NCBI RefSeq assembly: GCF_965279675.1 | Contig: NZ_CBDIIJ010000002.1 | Coordinates: 1,178,001-1,242,000 of the forward strand | DNA length: 64,000 bases | Origin: Mucisphaera sp965279675 | Lineage (GTDB): Bacteria > Planctomycetota > Phycisphaerae > Phycisphaerales > Phycisphaeraceae | Direction: 5' to 3' | Part shown: piece after piece, positions 42,360 to 50,435 of the stretch | Layout: every line of letters starts with the position of its first letter | Numbering within the stretch: position 1 is the first letter of the stretch | Notes under the pieces: model-generated | What the model was told of the DNA's origin: nothing | The model's database searches: none | What the model saw: only the letters and a program-made list of their open reading frames with translations | Translations under genes and position numbers: made by a program

Positions 42360-44507
42360 ATGAGCAAGCTCGATTCTACGCTGAGGCTGTCCGAAGATTT
42401 TCCGCCGGTTGATGAGGCGGCCTGGCGTGCGTTGGTGGAGAAGGATCTCAAGGGGGCGCCGTTTGAGAAGAAACTGGTGACGCATACGTACGAGGGGATC
42501 GACCTCAAGCCGGTGTACAGCCCTTCGGACTGGGATGCTTCGGCGGGGACGACGGGGCTGCCGGGCTTGTATCCGTTTACGCGTGGGTCTTCGACGCTGG
42601 GTGCTTCGGCGTGCGGGTGGGACATTCGTCAGCAGCATGAACATCCGGACCTTGAGGTGGCGAATGGTTTGATTCTTGAGGACCTGGAGCGTGGGGTGAC
42701 GTCGCTTCAGTTGCGGTTGGATGTGGCGGGTCGTCGGGGTCAGTCGCCTGGTGCGGTGACGGAGACGGACTGGCTGGGTCGTGATGGGTTGATGGTTTAT
42801 TCGCTGGGGGATCTGGAGGCGTTGTTGGCGGGGGTGCACGCGGAGATGATCGGGATTGCGTTGGAGGCGGGCGCGGCGTTTTTGCCGGCGTCGGCACTGC
42901 TTGCGGCGTATTGGGAGACGAAGGGTGTGGACCCGAAGCGGGCTCGGGGTGCGTTTAATGCGGACCCGCTGGCAGTGTTGGCGCGTGATGGTGAGTTGCC
43001 GACGTCGCTGGAGAACAGTCTGGGTCAGCTGGCTGATCTGGCGGTGTGGACGGATGGTCGGTATCGGGCGGTTCGTTCGGTGCGTGTGGGGTCGGCTCCG
43101 TATCACCATGCGGGCGCGACGGCGGCGCAGGATCTTGGGCTTTCGATGGCGACGGCTGTTGCTTATCTGCGGGTGTTGACCGATGCGGGTCTGGGTGTGG
43201 ATGCGGCGGCTAAGCAGCTGCTGTTCAGCTACGGGTTGGGGACGAACTTCTTCCTGGCGATGTCGAAACTGCGTGCGGCCCGGCGGTTGTGGGCCCGCGT
43301 GCTCGAGGCGGCCGGCGGCGACACCTCTCCCGCCGCTGGCACCTCGATGATGGTGCATGCGAGGACCTCGAAGCGTGTGCTGACGCAGCGTGATCCGTGG
43401 GTGAACATGCTGCGGAACACGGCGACGACGTTCGCGGCGGCGTGTGCGGGTGCACAGATCATCACGACGGAGCCGTTTGATGCGGCTTTGGGCGCAAGTG
43501 AGGATTTTGGTCGCAGGATCGCGCGGAACACGCAGGTGATTCTGGCGGAGGAATCGCATCTCGGGAAGGTGGTTGATCCGGCGGGCGGGTCGTGGTTTGT
43601 GGAGTCGATGACGGACGAGCTGGCCGAGAAGGGCTGGGCGTTCTTCCAGGCGATTGAGGGCGAGGGCGGGATGGAGAAGGCGCTGACTTCCGGTTGGGTT
43701 CAGGACCAGATTGATTCGGCGTTTGCGCCGCGTTTGGCGAACATCGCGAAGCGTCGGGATGCGGTGACGGGGGTGAGTGAGTTCCCGAACCTTGGCGAGA
43801 AGCCGGTGGAGCTGGAGCCGATTGATTTTGCAAGGCTGCGTCGGGAGTCGGCATCGCGGTCGTCGGGTGTGAACGTGGCGGTGGATGCGTTGGCGGCCTT
43901 GGGTGAAGCGGGTCCGAAGCGGTTGGAGGCGGCGGTGTCGCTGGCGAAGACCGGGGCGACGATCGCGCAGTTGTGCGGGCCGATGCTCGAGGGCGAGGCG
44001 GCTTCGGTGCGGGCGGTGACGCCTCACCCGTATGCAGCTCCGTTTGAGGAGTTGCGGGATGCGAGTGATCGGTATCTGGCGATGGCGGGTCATCGGCCGC
44101 GGGTGTTTCTGGTGAATCTCGGTCCGGTGGCGCATCACACGGCGCGGGCGGCTTACAGCTCGAACTTCTTTGAGGCGGGCGGGTTTGAAGTGAGTGCGTC
44201 GTCGCCGATTGGCTGGAAGTCGGATGAGGAGCTGATGCAGGTGGGTGACGAAGCGGTGTCGGCCTTTGTGGGGTCGGGTGCTTCGATCGCGGTGCTGTGT
44301 TCTTCGGACAAGCTGTATCCGGCGGCAGTGCCTGCGGTGGCGCAGCGGCTGAAGTCGGCCGGGGCGCGGACGGTGATCCTGGCGGGCGCGCCGGGTGAGA
44401 TGGAGGGGGATTACCGGAAGGCCGGTGTGGATCGGTTCATTTTTATGAAGTGTGATGTGCTCGGAACGCTGACCGAGCTTCTGAGTGAGGAAGGTGTGTT
44501 GTCATGA
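42360..44507 (+). CDS. mutA: methylmalonyl-CoA mutase small (beta) subunit
   Basis: 715 residues. A TIM-barrel CoA-binding domain (YPFTRGSSTLGASACGWDIRQQHEHPD; TSMMVHARTSKRVLTQRDPWVNMLRNT) and a C-terminal B12-like fold in which the cobalamin-binding DxHxxG is absent, as in small subunits. It pairs with MutB to interconvert methylmalonyl-CoA and succinyl-CoA. The ATG at 42360 follows GAGGG by nine bases. Its stop overlaps the mutB start by four bases (ATGA). The 190-base gap upstream must hold divergent promoters for this operon and the permease. Confidence 0.95.
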   Translation: MSKLDSTLRLSEDFPPVDEAAWRALVEKDLKGAPFEKKLVTHTYEGIDLKPVYSPSDWDASAGTTGLPGLYPFTRGSSTLGASACGWDIRQQHEHPDLEVANGLILEDLERGVTSLQLRLDVAGRRGQSPGAVTETDWLGRDGLMVYSLGDLEALLAGVHAEMIGIALEAGAAFLPASALLAAYWETKGVDPKRARGAFNADPLAVLARDGELPTSLENSLGQLADLAVWTDGRYRAVRSVRVGSAPYHHAGATAAQDLGLSMATAVAYLRVLTDAGLGVDAAAKQLLFSYGLGTNFFLAMSKLRAARRLWARVLEAAGGDTSPAAGTSMMVHARTSKRVLTQRDPWVNMLRNTATTFAAACAGAQIITTEPFDAALGASEDFGRRIARNTQVILAEESHLGKVVDPAGGSWFVESMTDELAEKGWAFFQAIEGEGGMEKALTSGWVQDQIDSAFAPRLANIAKRRDAVTGVSEFPNLGEKPVELEPIDFARLRRESASRSSGVNVAVDALAALGEAGPKRLEAAVSLAKTGATIAQLCGPMLEGEAASVRAVTPHPYAAPFEELRDASDRYLAMAGHRPRVFLVNLGPVAHHTARAAYSSNFFEAGGFEVSASSPIGWKSDEELMQVGDEAVSAFVGSGASIAVLCSSDKLYPAAVPAVAQRLKSAGARTVILAGAPGEMEGDYRKAGVDRFIFMKCDVLGTLTELLSEEGVLS

Positions 44508-46702
44508 GTGTTCCGAATTTCAAGGATATTCCTCTGGCTTCGGAGACGGCGCGTGCGGATGCGGCGGCGTGGGGTGAGCAGGCGTCGAAGGAGCTGGGTC
44601 GTCCGGTTGAGGATTTTGTGTGGACGACGGCGGAGCAGATTCCGGTGAAGCCGGCTTACACGGTGGCGGATCTGGAGGGGCTTGAGCATCTGCACACGAT
44701 GCCGGGGTTGCCGCCTTACTTGAGGGGTCCGTACAGCACGATGTACGTGATGCGTCCGTGGACGGTGCGTCAGTACGCGGGCTTTTCGACGGCGGAGGAG
44801 AGCAACGCTTTTTACAAGCGGAATCTCCAGGCGGGTCAGAAGGGGTTGTCGATCGCGTTCGATCTGGCGACGCACCGGGGGTATGACTCGGACAACCCGC
44901 GAGTGGTGGGTGATGTGGGGATGGCGGGGGTGGCGATTGATTCGATTCGGGATATGCGGAAGCTGTTTGACGGGATCCCGTTGGACAAGATGTCGGTGTC
45001 GATGACGATGAATGGTGCGGTGTTGCCGGTGATGGCGTTGTACATCGTGGCGGCGGAAGAGCAGGGCGTGCAGCCGGAGCAGCTGGCGGGGACGATTCAG
45101 AATGACATTCTGAAGGAGTTCATGGTTCGGAACACGTACATCTATCCGCCTGAGCCGTCGATGCGTGTGATCGGTGATATTTTTGCGTACACGGCGGAGC
45201 GGATGCCACGTTTCAACTCGATCTCGATTTCGGGTTACCACATGCAGGAGGCGGGGGCGACGTGCGACCTGGAGCTGGCGTACACGCTGGCGGACGGGCT
45301 TGAGTATCTGCGGACCGGGACGGCTGCCGGTCTGAGCGTGGATGCGTTTGCGCCGCGGCTGAGTTTCTTCTGGGCGATCGGGATGAACTTCTTCATGGAG
45401 GTCGCGAAGATGCGTGCGGCGCGGATGCTCTGGGCGAAGCTCGTGAAGCGTTTTGATCCGGCGAATCCGAAGAGCTTGTCGCTACGGACGCACTCGCAGA
45501 CGTCGGGCTGGTCGCTGACGGCGCAGGATGTTTACAACAACGTGATCCGGACGTGTATCGAGGCGATGGCGGCGACGCAGGGTCATACGCAGAGTCTGCA
45601 TACGAATGCGCTGGATGAGGCGCTGGCGTTGCCGACCGATTTCTCGGCACGTATTGCGCGGAACACGCAGCTGTTTTTGCAGCAGGAGACGGATACGTGC
45701 AAGACGGTCGATCCGTGGGGCGGGAGTTACTACGTCGAGAAGCTGACGCATGAGTTGATGCATCGGGCTTGGTCTCACCTCGTGGAGGTGGATGAGTATG
45801 GCGGGATGGCCAAGGCGATCGATGCGGGCATCCCGAAGATGCGCATCGAGGAGGCTTCGGCACGGACGCAGGCCCGGATTGATTCGGGTCAGCAGACGGT
45901 GGTTGGCGTGAACAAGTACAAGCTGAGTCGGCCGGAGCAGGTGGACGTCTTGAAGGTGGACAACACGTCGGTGCGTGAGCAGCAGGTGGCTTCGCTGAGG
46001 GAGCTGCGTGCGAATCGCAATGACGATGTGTTGAAGGAGAAGCTGGATGCGCTGACGAAGGCGGCGGATGCGAAGGATGGCAATCTGCTGGAGTTGGCCG
46101 TGGATGCGGCGAGGGCTCAGGCGACGGTTGGTGAGATCTCGGATGCGCTCGAGAAGGTTTACGGGCGTCATGAGGCGGCGATGCACTCGATTCGGGGTGT
46201 GTATGCGAGTGAGGCGGGCGGGAGTGGTGACCATCAGGAGAAGATGGCTTCGATCAAGGCGAAGGTGGAGGCGTTCGAGGCTGAGGAGGGTCGGCGGCCA
46301 CGGATTCTGATTGCGAAGATGGGCCAGGATGGTCACGATCGCGGGCAGAAGGTGGTGGCGACGGCGTACGCGGACTTTGGTTTTGATGTGGATATAGGCC
46401 CGTTGTTCCAGACGCCTGAGGAGACGGCTCGGCAGGCGGCGGAGAACGATGTGCACGTGGTGGCGGTGTCGTCTTTGGCGGCGGGCCACCTGACCTTGGT
46501 GCCGGCGCTACGGAAAGCGCTGGCGGACGAGGGCCGCGAGGACATCATGGTGATCGTGGGCGGTGTGATCCCGCCACAGGACTATGGGGCGCTGTACGAG
46601 GCGGGTGCTTCGGCTATTTTTGGTCCGGGGACGAACATTCCTGATGCGGCGTTGGAGGTGTTGGAGAAGCTGGAGGCTAGTGGGGAGGGGGTTGGGGCTT
46701 AG
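44504..46702 (+). CDS. mutB: methylmalonyl-CoA mutase large (alpha) subunit
   Basis: 732 residues, catalytic and B12-binding chain. The barrel has FSTAEESNAFYKRNL, SIAFDLATHRGYDSDNPRV, RTHSQTSGWSLTAQD and AMAATQGHTQSLHTNALDEAL; the C-terminal domain carries the cobalamin signature GQDGHDRGQKVVATAYADFGFDV and GGVIPPQDY. It converts (R)-methylmalonyl-CoA to succinyl-CoA, the last step of propionate breakdown, and is complete. Translation is coupled to mutA. Confidence 0.97.
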   Translation: MSVPNFKDIPLASETARADAAAWGEQASKELGRPVEDFVWTTAEQIPVKPAYTVADLEGLEHLHTMPGLPPYLRGPYSTMYVMRPWTVRQYAGFSTAEESNAFYKRNLQAGQKGLSIAFDLATHRGYDSDNPRVVGDVGMAGVAIDSIRDMRKLFDGIPLDKMSVSMTMNGAVLPVMALYIVAAEEQGVQPEQLAGTIQNDILKEFMVRNTYIYPPEPSMRVIGDIFAYTAERMPRFNSISISGYHMQEAGATCDLELAYTLADGLEYLRTGTAAGLSVDAFAPRLSFFWAIGMNFFMEVAKMRAARMLWAKLVKRFDPANPKSLSLRTHSQTSGWSLTAQDVYNNVIRTCIEAMAATQGHTQSLHTNALDEALALPTDFSARIARNTQLFLQQETDTCKTVDPWGGSYYVEKLTHELMHRAWSHLVEVDEYGGMAKAIDAGIPKMRIEEASARTQARIDSGQQTVVGVNKYKLSRPEQVDVLKVDNTSVREQQVASLRELRANRNDDVLKEKLDALTKAADAKDGNLLELAVDAARAQATVGEISDALEKVYGRHEAAMHSIRGVYASEAGGSGDHQEKMASIKAKVEAFEAEEGRRPRILIAKMGQDGHDRGQKVVATAYADFGFDVDIGPLFQTPEETARQAAENDVHVVAVSSLAAGHLTLVPALRKALADEGREDIMVIVGGVIPPQDYGALYEAGASAIFGPGTNIPDAALEVLEKLEASGEGVGA

Positions 46703-46714
46703 GAGGGTGTCTCC

Positions 46715-47134
46715 ATGTTGAGGCTTGTTAAGGCCGCTGCTTTGAGTCTTGTGCTGGCTCTCAATGGGTGTCAGTACCTGTGCCTCGGCGAGTATTACTC
46801 GGTTCCTTTGCTAATGATTGGAGCTCCTGTCCTTTGGCCACCGCCTGAGGTCGAATGGATACCGGCGCGATTGATTGAGGTTGAGGATTTACCGCGATGT
46901 GTTCTAGCAGACGTCCCAGCTGAGTACGGTTTGTCAGATCTTGAACCCGTTGGTGCGTGGCAGTTCGGCAAGATTACGCGTGACCGATTAGATGCCGGTT
47001 ATTGCGGGGAATGTACGCAGTATTACTGCATCGTCTATGTTGATGATTCCTTTGTTTATGCGGTTGATGTGAGTGACGAGGTCTATGGCTTGAATCGTTT
47101 TGCTTTAGACCCAGGTGTTGACGACTTGGTTTAG
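46715..47134 (+). CDS. small putative lipoprotein inside the mut operon
   Basis: 139 residues. Signal peptide ending in LALNGC near residue 19 (lipobox). The mature part has several Cys (CxxC in GECTQYYC) and no known domain. It lies 12 bases after mutB, preceded by GGAGG, yet its codon use is more balanced (less G-ending) than mutA, mutB and meaB around it, suggesting a different origin. Nothing links it to methylmalonyl-CoA metabolism apart from position. Confidence 0.65.
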   Translation: MLRLVKAAALSLVLALNGCQYLCLGEYYSVPLLMIGAPVLWPPPEVEWIPARLIEVEDLPRCVLADVPAEYGLSDLEPVGAWQFGKITRDRLDAGYCGECTQYYCIVYVDDSFVYAVDVSDEVYGLNRFALDPGVDDLV

Positions 47135-47310
47135 TGGGTACGGGATCGATTGCAGGATCAGGGTGTGGTTACAGGTTTTCTTGGTGATATGAGCTTTCCA
47201 ACGCATATCAATCGGCTACCGGTCTGGGGAAGGGTTGATGACGATCTTGGCTCCAAAGATTCACGGTTTAGGTGAATGAGATTGTTCTTTCGCGATAGGT
47301 TAAGTGGCAG

Positions 47311-48399
47311 ATGACTGACTTTGAGCACCAGGCGGATTTGGGGGATGGGAAGTCGGCGTTGTCGGTGGACAGGGCGGGAGAGGGTAAGGCTGTGGGGGGT
47401 GGGGTGGTTCCGCGTCGTCGGCGGTTGACGGTGCCCGAGATGGCGGAGGGGGTGGTGTCGGGGGATCGGGGGGTGCTTGGGCGGGCGATTACGCTGGCGG
47501 AGTCGCATCGATCGGAGCATCAGCGGGAGGCGGAGGCGCTGGTGACGGAGGTGCTGGGTCGGACGGGGAAGGGGCTTCGGGTGGGGATCACGGGGGTGCC
47601 GGGGGTGGGCAAGAGCACGTTTATCGAGCGGTTGGGGGTGATGCTTTGTGAGCAGGGGCATCGGGTGGCGGTGCTGGCGGTGGATCCTTCGAGTTCGGTG
47701 ACGGGGGGATCGATTCTGGGTGACAAGACGCGGATGGCGAAGCTATCGGTGCACGAGCGGGCGTTTATTCGGCCGTCGCCTAGTGCTGGGACGCTTGGCG
47801 GGGTGGCGAAGAAGACGCGGGAGACGCTGCTGCTGGTGGAGGCGGCGGGGTACGACGTGGTGCTGGTGGAGACGGTGGGCGTGGGTCAGAGCGAGACGGT
47901 GGTGGCGGAGATGACGGATTGTTTTCTGGCGCTGATGCTGCCTGGCGCGGGGGATGAGCTTCAGGGGATCAAGCGGGGTTTGCTTGAGGTGACGGATGTG
48001 CTGGCGGTGAACAAGGCGGATGGGGATCGGGTGGTGGCGGCGGAGCGGGCGGCGGGAGATTTACGCAGGGCCATGCATTTTATGCCCCGGAAGGATGGGG
48101 GCTGGGAGGTGCCGGTTCTGACGTGCAGTGCGCAGACGGGGGATGGGGTGGCGGCGGTTTGGGCGGAGGTGACGGGGCGGATCGAGGGGCTGCGGGCTTC
48201 GGGGGTGCTGACTGAGCGTCGGCGGAAGCAGGCGCTTCGGTGGATGTGGGCGCTGGTGGAGGATCGGCTGATGGTGTCGCTTCGGGAGGACGCGGGGGTG
48301 GTGAAGGTGCTGGAGCGGGTGGAGGCTGAGGTCGAGGCGGGGCGGCTGGCGCCGACCGCGGGGGCTCGGGCGGTGTTGGATGGTTTTTTGAAGGTTTGA
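47311..48399 (+). CDS. meaB: methylmalonyl-CoA mutase-associated GTPase
   Basis: 362 residues. A G3E-family GTPase that guards and reloads the mutase: Walker A GVPGVGKST, VAVLAVDPSSSVTGGSILGDKTRM, ETVGVGQSE (switch), and NKADGD for guanine binding, then a helical dimerisation end. The first 40 residues before RLTVPEMAEGV are low in complexity and may not all be translated. A gap of 176 bases with no clear feature separates it from the lipoprotein. Confidence 0.94.
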   Translation: MTDFEHQADLGDGKSALSVDRAGEGKAVGGGVVPRRRRLTVPEMAEGVVSGDRGVLGRAITLAESHRSEHQREAEALVTEVLGRTGKGLRVGITGVPGVGKSTFIERLGVMLCEQGHRVAVLAVDPSSSVTGGSILGDKTRMAKLSVHERAFIRPSPSAGTLGGVAKKTRETLLLVEAAGYDVVLVETVGVGQSETVVAEMTDCFLALMLPGAGDELQGIKRGLLEVTDVLAVNKADGDRVVAAERAAGDLRRAMHFMPRKDGGWEVPVLTCSAQTGDGVAAVWAEVTGRIEGLRASGVLTERRRKQALRWMWALVEDRLMVSLREDAGVVKVLERVEAEVEAGRLAPTAGARAVLDGFLKV

Positions 48400-48610
48400 G
48401 AAGCACGACCCTGGAAGGGTCGTGGCACCCGGCGTTGTCAATTGGTTTCTCACACGCGCGGTGTTCTTGTTGCGCTCTATCGGTCTGCGGCTGATGAAAT
48501 CATGGCACCCGTTGAGCGTTTTGGTTCTGTGGGCACGGGGCGTGCCCACAGCCACCCATGGTTGCTGCGGGTGGTTCCGGCCGTGTCGCGGCCGGGTTAG
48601 GTGTGCTGGG
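48400..48610. repeat. hairpin-rich gap between convergent meaB and lpxD
   Basis: Contains a perfect hairpin CACGACCC/GGGTCGTG (48404-48411, 48417-48424), the 11-pair palindrome 48527-48537/48541-48551 with flanks (48521-48560) that match, in reverse orientation, 10651-10713, and CCGGCCG/CGGCCGG (48577-48583, 48589-48595). None has a T-run, but all lie at gene 3' ends. No coding signal. Confidence 0.8.
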
Positions 48611-49651
48611 TTACTTTTTTCGGTGGGCTTTGACGAGGTCGGGGAGGTGTTTGAGGTTGGCGACTTCGCGGAACCATTGTTTGGCGGGCTGGGCGGGGAA
48701 GCCGCCCCAGGTTTCGCCGTCGGGGATGTCGAAGCCGACGACGGCTGCGCCGGCGACGGTGGCTCGGGTGCCGATGGTGATGTGGTCGCGGACGACGACG
48801 CCGCCTGCGATGGTGGCACCGTCCTTGATGGTGACGGAGCCGGAGATGCCGCAGTTACCGGCGATGATGACGAGGTTGCCGATGGTGCAGTTGTGGCCGA
48901 TCTGGCAGAGGTTGTCGATCTTGGTCTGGTTGCCGATGGTGGTGGCGCCGAACTTGCCGCGGTCGATGCAGGTGTTGGCTCCGATTTCGGCCTCGTCGCC
49001 GATGATGACGTTGCCGATGTGGGGGATCTTGACGATGCGTGGCTGGCCGTTGTCGTCGGTGTCGGGTCGGTAGCCGAAGCCATCGGTGCCGATGCAGGCG
49101 CTGGCGTGGAGGATGGAGCGTTGGCCAACGATGGTTCGTTCGCGGAGGACGACGCCTGCGTGGAGTTCGGTGTGTTCGCCGACCTGGCAGTCGGCGTAGA
49201 GGTGGGCGTGGCCGTGGATGATGGCCCCGGCGGCGATCTGGACGCGTGGGCCGATCTGGGTGTAGGGGCCGATGTGGGCTTTGGGGTCGATGGAGGCGGT
49301 GGGGTCGACCGTGGCGGTGCGGTGGATGCCGGCGGGCGGGAGGTTTCTGGGGGGCTCGAAGAGGGCGAGCGCTTTGGCCATGGCGAGGTCGGCGTTGGGG
49401 ACGGTGATGATGGCCTGGTTGTCGCTGGGGTTGATGTTATCGATGCCGTCGGTCAGGAGCAGGGCGGTGGCCTGGGAGGCTGGCCAGCGGTCGGCGAACT
49501 TGGCGTCGGTGAGGAAGGTGACGTCGCCTGGCTGGGCCTGCTCGAGGTTGTTGAGGCCGGTGATGCTGAGGTTGTCGGGTCCGCGCAAGGAGCCGGCGAG
49601 CTGCTGGCACAGCTCGCCGGTCGTGATGGTGATGGATGTCGTTGTGGCCAT
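48611..49651 (-). CDS. lpxD: UDP-3-O-acylglucosamine N-acyltransferase
   Basis: 346 residues. N-terminal substrate domain (LSITGLNNLEQAQPGDVTFLT) and a long left-handed beta helix of hexapeptide repeats, with the catalytic His in IGHNCTIGNLVIIAGNCGISGS and GGFPAQPAKQWFRE in the C-terminal helix. It adds the N-linked acyl chain in lipid A synthesis, the step after LpxC. Located 57 bases after skp, in the classic bamA-skp-lpxD order, though fabZ and lpxA do not follow. Confidence 0.96.
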   Translation of the reverse strand: MATTTSITITTGELCQQLAGSLRGPDNLSITGLNNLEQAQPGDVTFLTDAKFADRWPASQATALLLTDGIDNINPSDNQAIITVPNADLAMAKALALFEPPRNLPPAGIHRTATVDPTASIDPKAHIGPYTQIGPRVQIAAGAIIHGHAHLYADCQVGEHTELHAGVVLRERTIVGQRSILHASACIGTDGFGYRPDTDDNGQPRIVKIPHIGNVIIGDEAEIGANTCIDRGKFGATTIGNQTKIDNLCQIGHNCTIGNLVIIAGNCGISGSVTIKDGATIAGGVVVRDHITIGTRATVAGAAVVGFDIPDGETWGGFPAQPAKQWFREVANLKHLPDLVKAHRKK

Positions 49652-49708
49652 GGCTTTGCCGGGTGGGGCTTGGCTTGGGTTGATCGCGACGGCGGGTGCG
49701 TCGGAGCC

Positions 49709-50311
49709 TTAGCGGGCCTGGTAGTTGAGGTTCATCCGGCTGATGACGGCGTCGGTGATGTCGACGTCGTTGCTGGCCCAGATGAGCTTGCGCTGCTGGA
49801 TCTGGGCGGAGGCCTGCTGGGGTGACTCGAAGCCGTCGGGCAGCTGGCCGTCGCGGAAGAAGACCATGTCGATGCCATTGGCCTCGGAGACGTCTTCGAT
49901 GGCGTCGATGGCTTCGTTGTAGAGGGTTTTGATGAATCGGGCCTGTTCCATCTGGAGCTTGGCCTGTTCCCACTTGAGCCAGCTTTCGGCTTCGAACTGG
50001 GCCTGCTGGATTTCCTGGACGCGGGAGCGGTGGTTTTCGGAGCCGACTTCGTAGAGGTCGAGCTGGTTGCGCATGCCGGCGATGCGTTCCTGGTAGCCCT
50101 GGGCTTCTTCACGGAGGGCGGCGCCTTTCTGGGTCATGTTGGCGTCGATGTCGCCTTTCTGTTCGGAGGCGTTGAAGACGCGTTGGATATCGACGACGGC
50201 GACGGTGGTGGCCCGCTGGGTCATGCCGGACTGGGCGGTGACGGCGGTGTAGAAGGTGGAGGTGAGGATGGCGGCGGCAGCGGTGAGCATCAGCCAGTGG
50301 CGGGTGTTCAT
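49709..50311 (-). CDS. skp: OmpH/Skp-family periplasmic chaperone
   Basis: 200 residues. Signal peptide 1-27 (TAVTAQ). The mature chain starts with VAVVDIQRVFNAS, the usual first strand of Skp, then long helices forming the tentacles (about 60-140) and a final ISRMNLNYQ strand. Skp holds unfolded outer-membrane proteins in the periplasm for delivery to BamA. The ATG has AGGA eight bases upstream. Located between bamA and lpxD as in many diderms. Confidence 0.92.
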   Translation of the reverse strand: MNTRHWLMLTAAAAILTSTFYTAVTAQSGMTQRATTVAVVDIQRVFNASEQKGDIDANMTQKGAALREEAQGYQERIAGMRNQLDLYEVGSENHRSRVQEIQQAQFEAESWLKWEQAKLQMEQARFIKTLYNEAIDAIEDVSEANGIDMVFFRDGQLPDGFESPQQASAQIQQRKLIWASNDVDITDAVISRMNLNYQAR

Positions 50312-50435
50312 GGTTTTTCCTAAGTGTTGATCTGTCCTGCCGGTTGGCGGGATGGGCGTTGTGGGGATCCGTTTACCTGATTCTATACGTGTATCAGGCT
50401 GACTGGTTCGGGGCAATGGCTCGAAAGCGGGGGGT

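Noticed and set aside
42180..42360. Possible cobalamin riboswitch upstream of mutA
   Set aside because: I looked for conserved B12-box bases and found none; the gap holds no convincing aptamer.
48404..48424. Perfect hairpin after meaB as a Rho-independent terminator
   Set aside because: No T-run follows on either strand, so I list it with the hairpin repeats instead.
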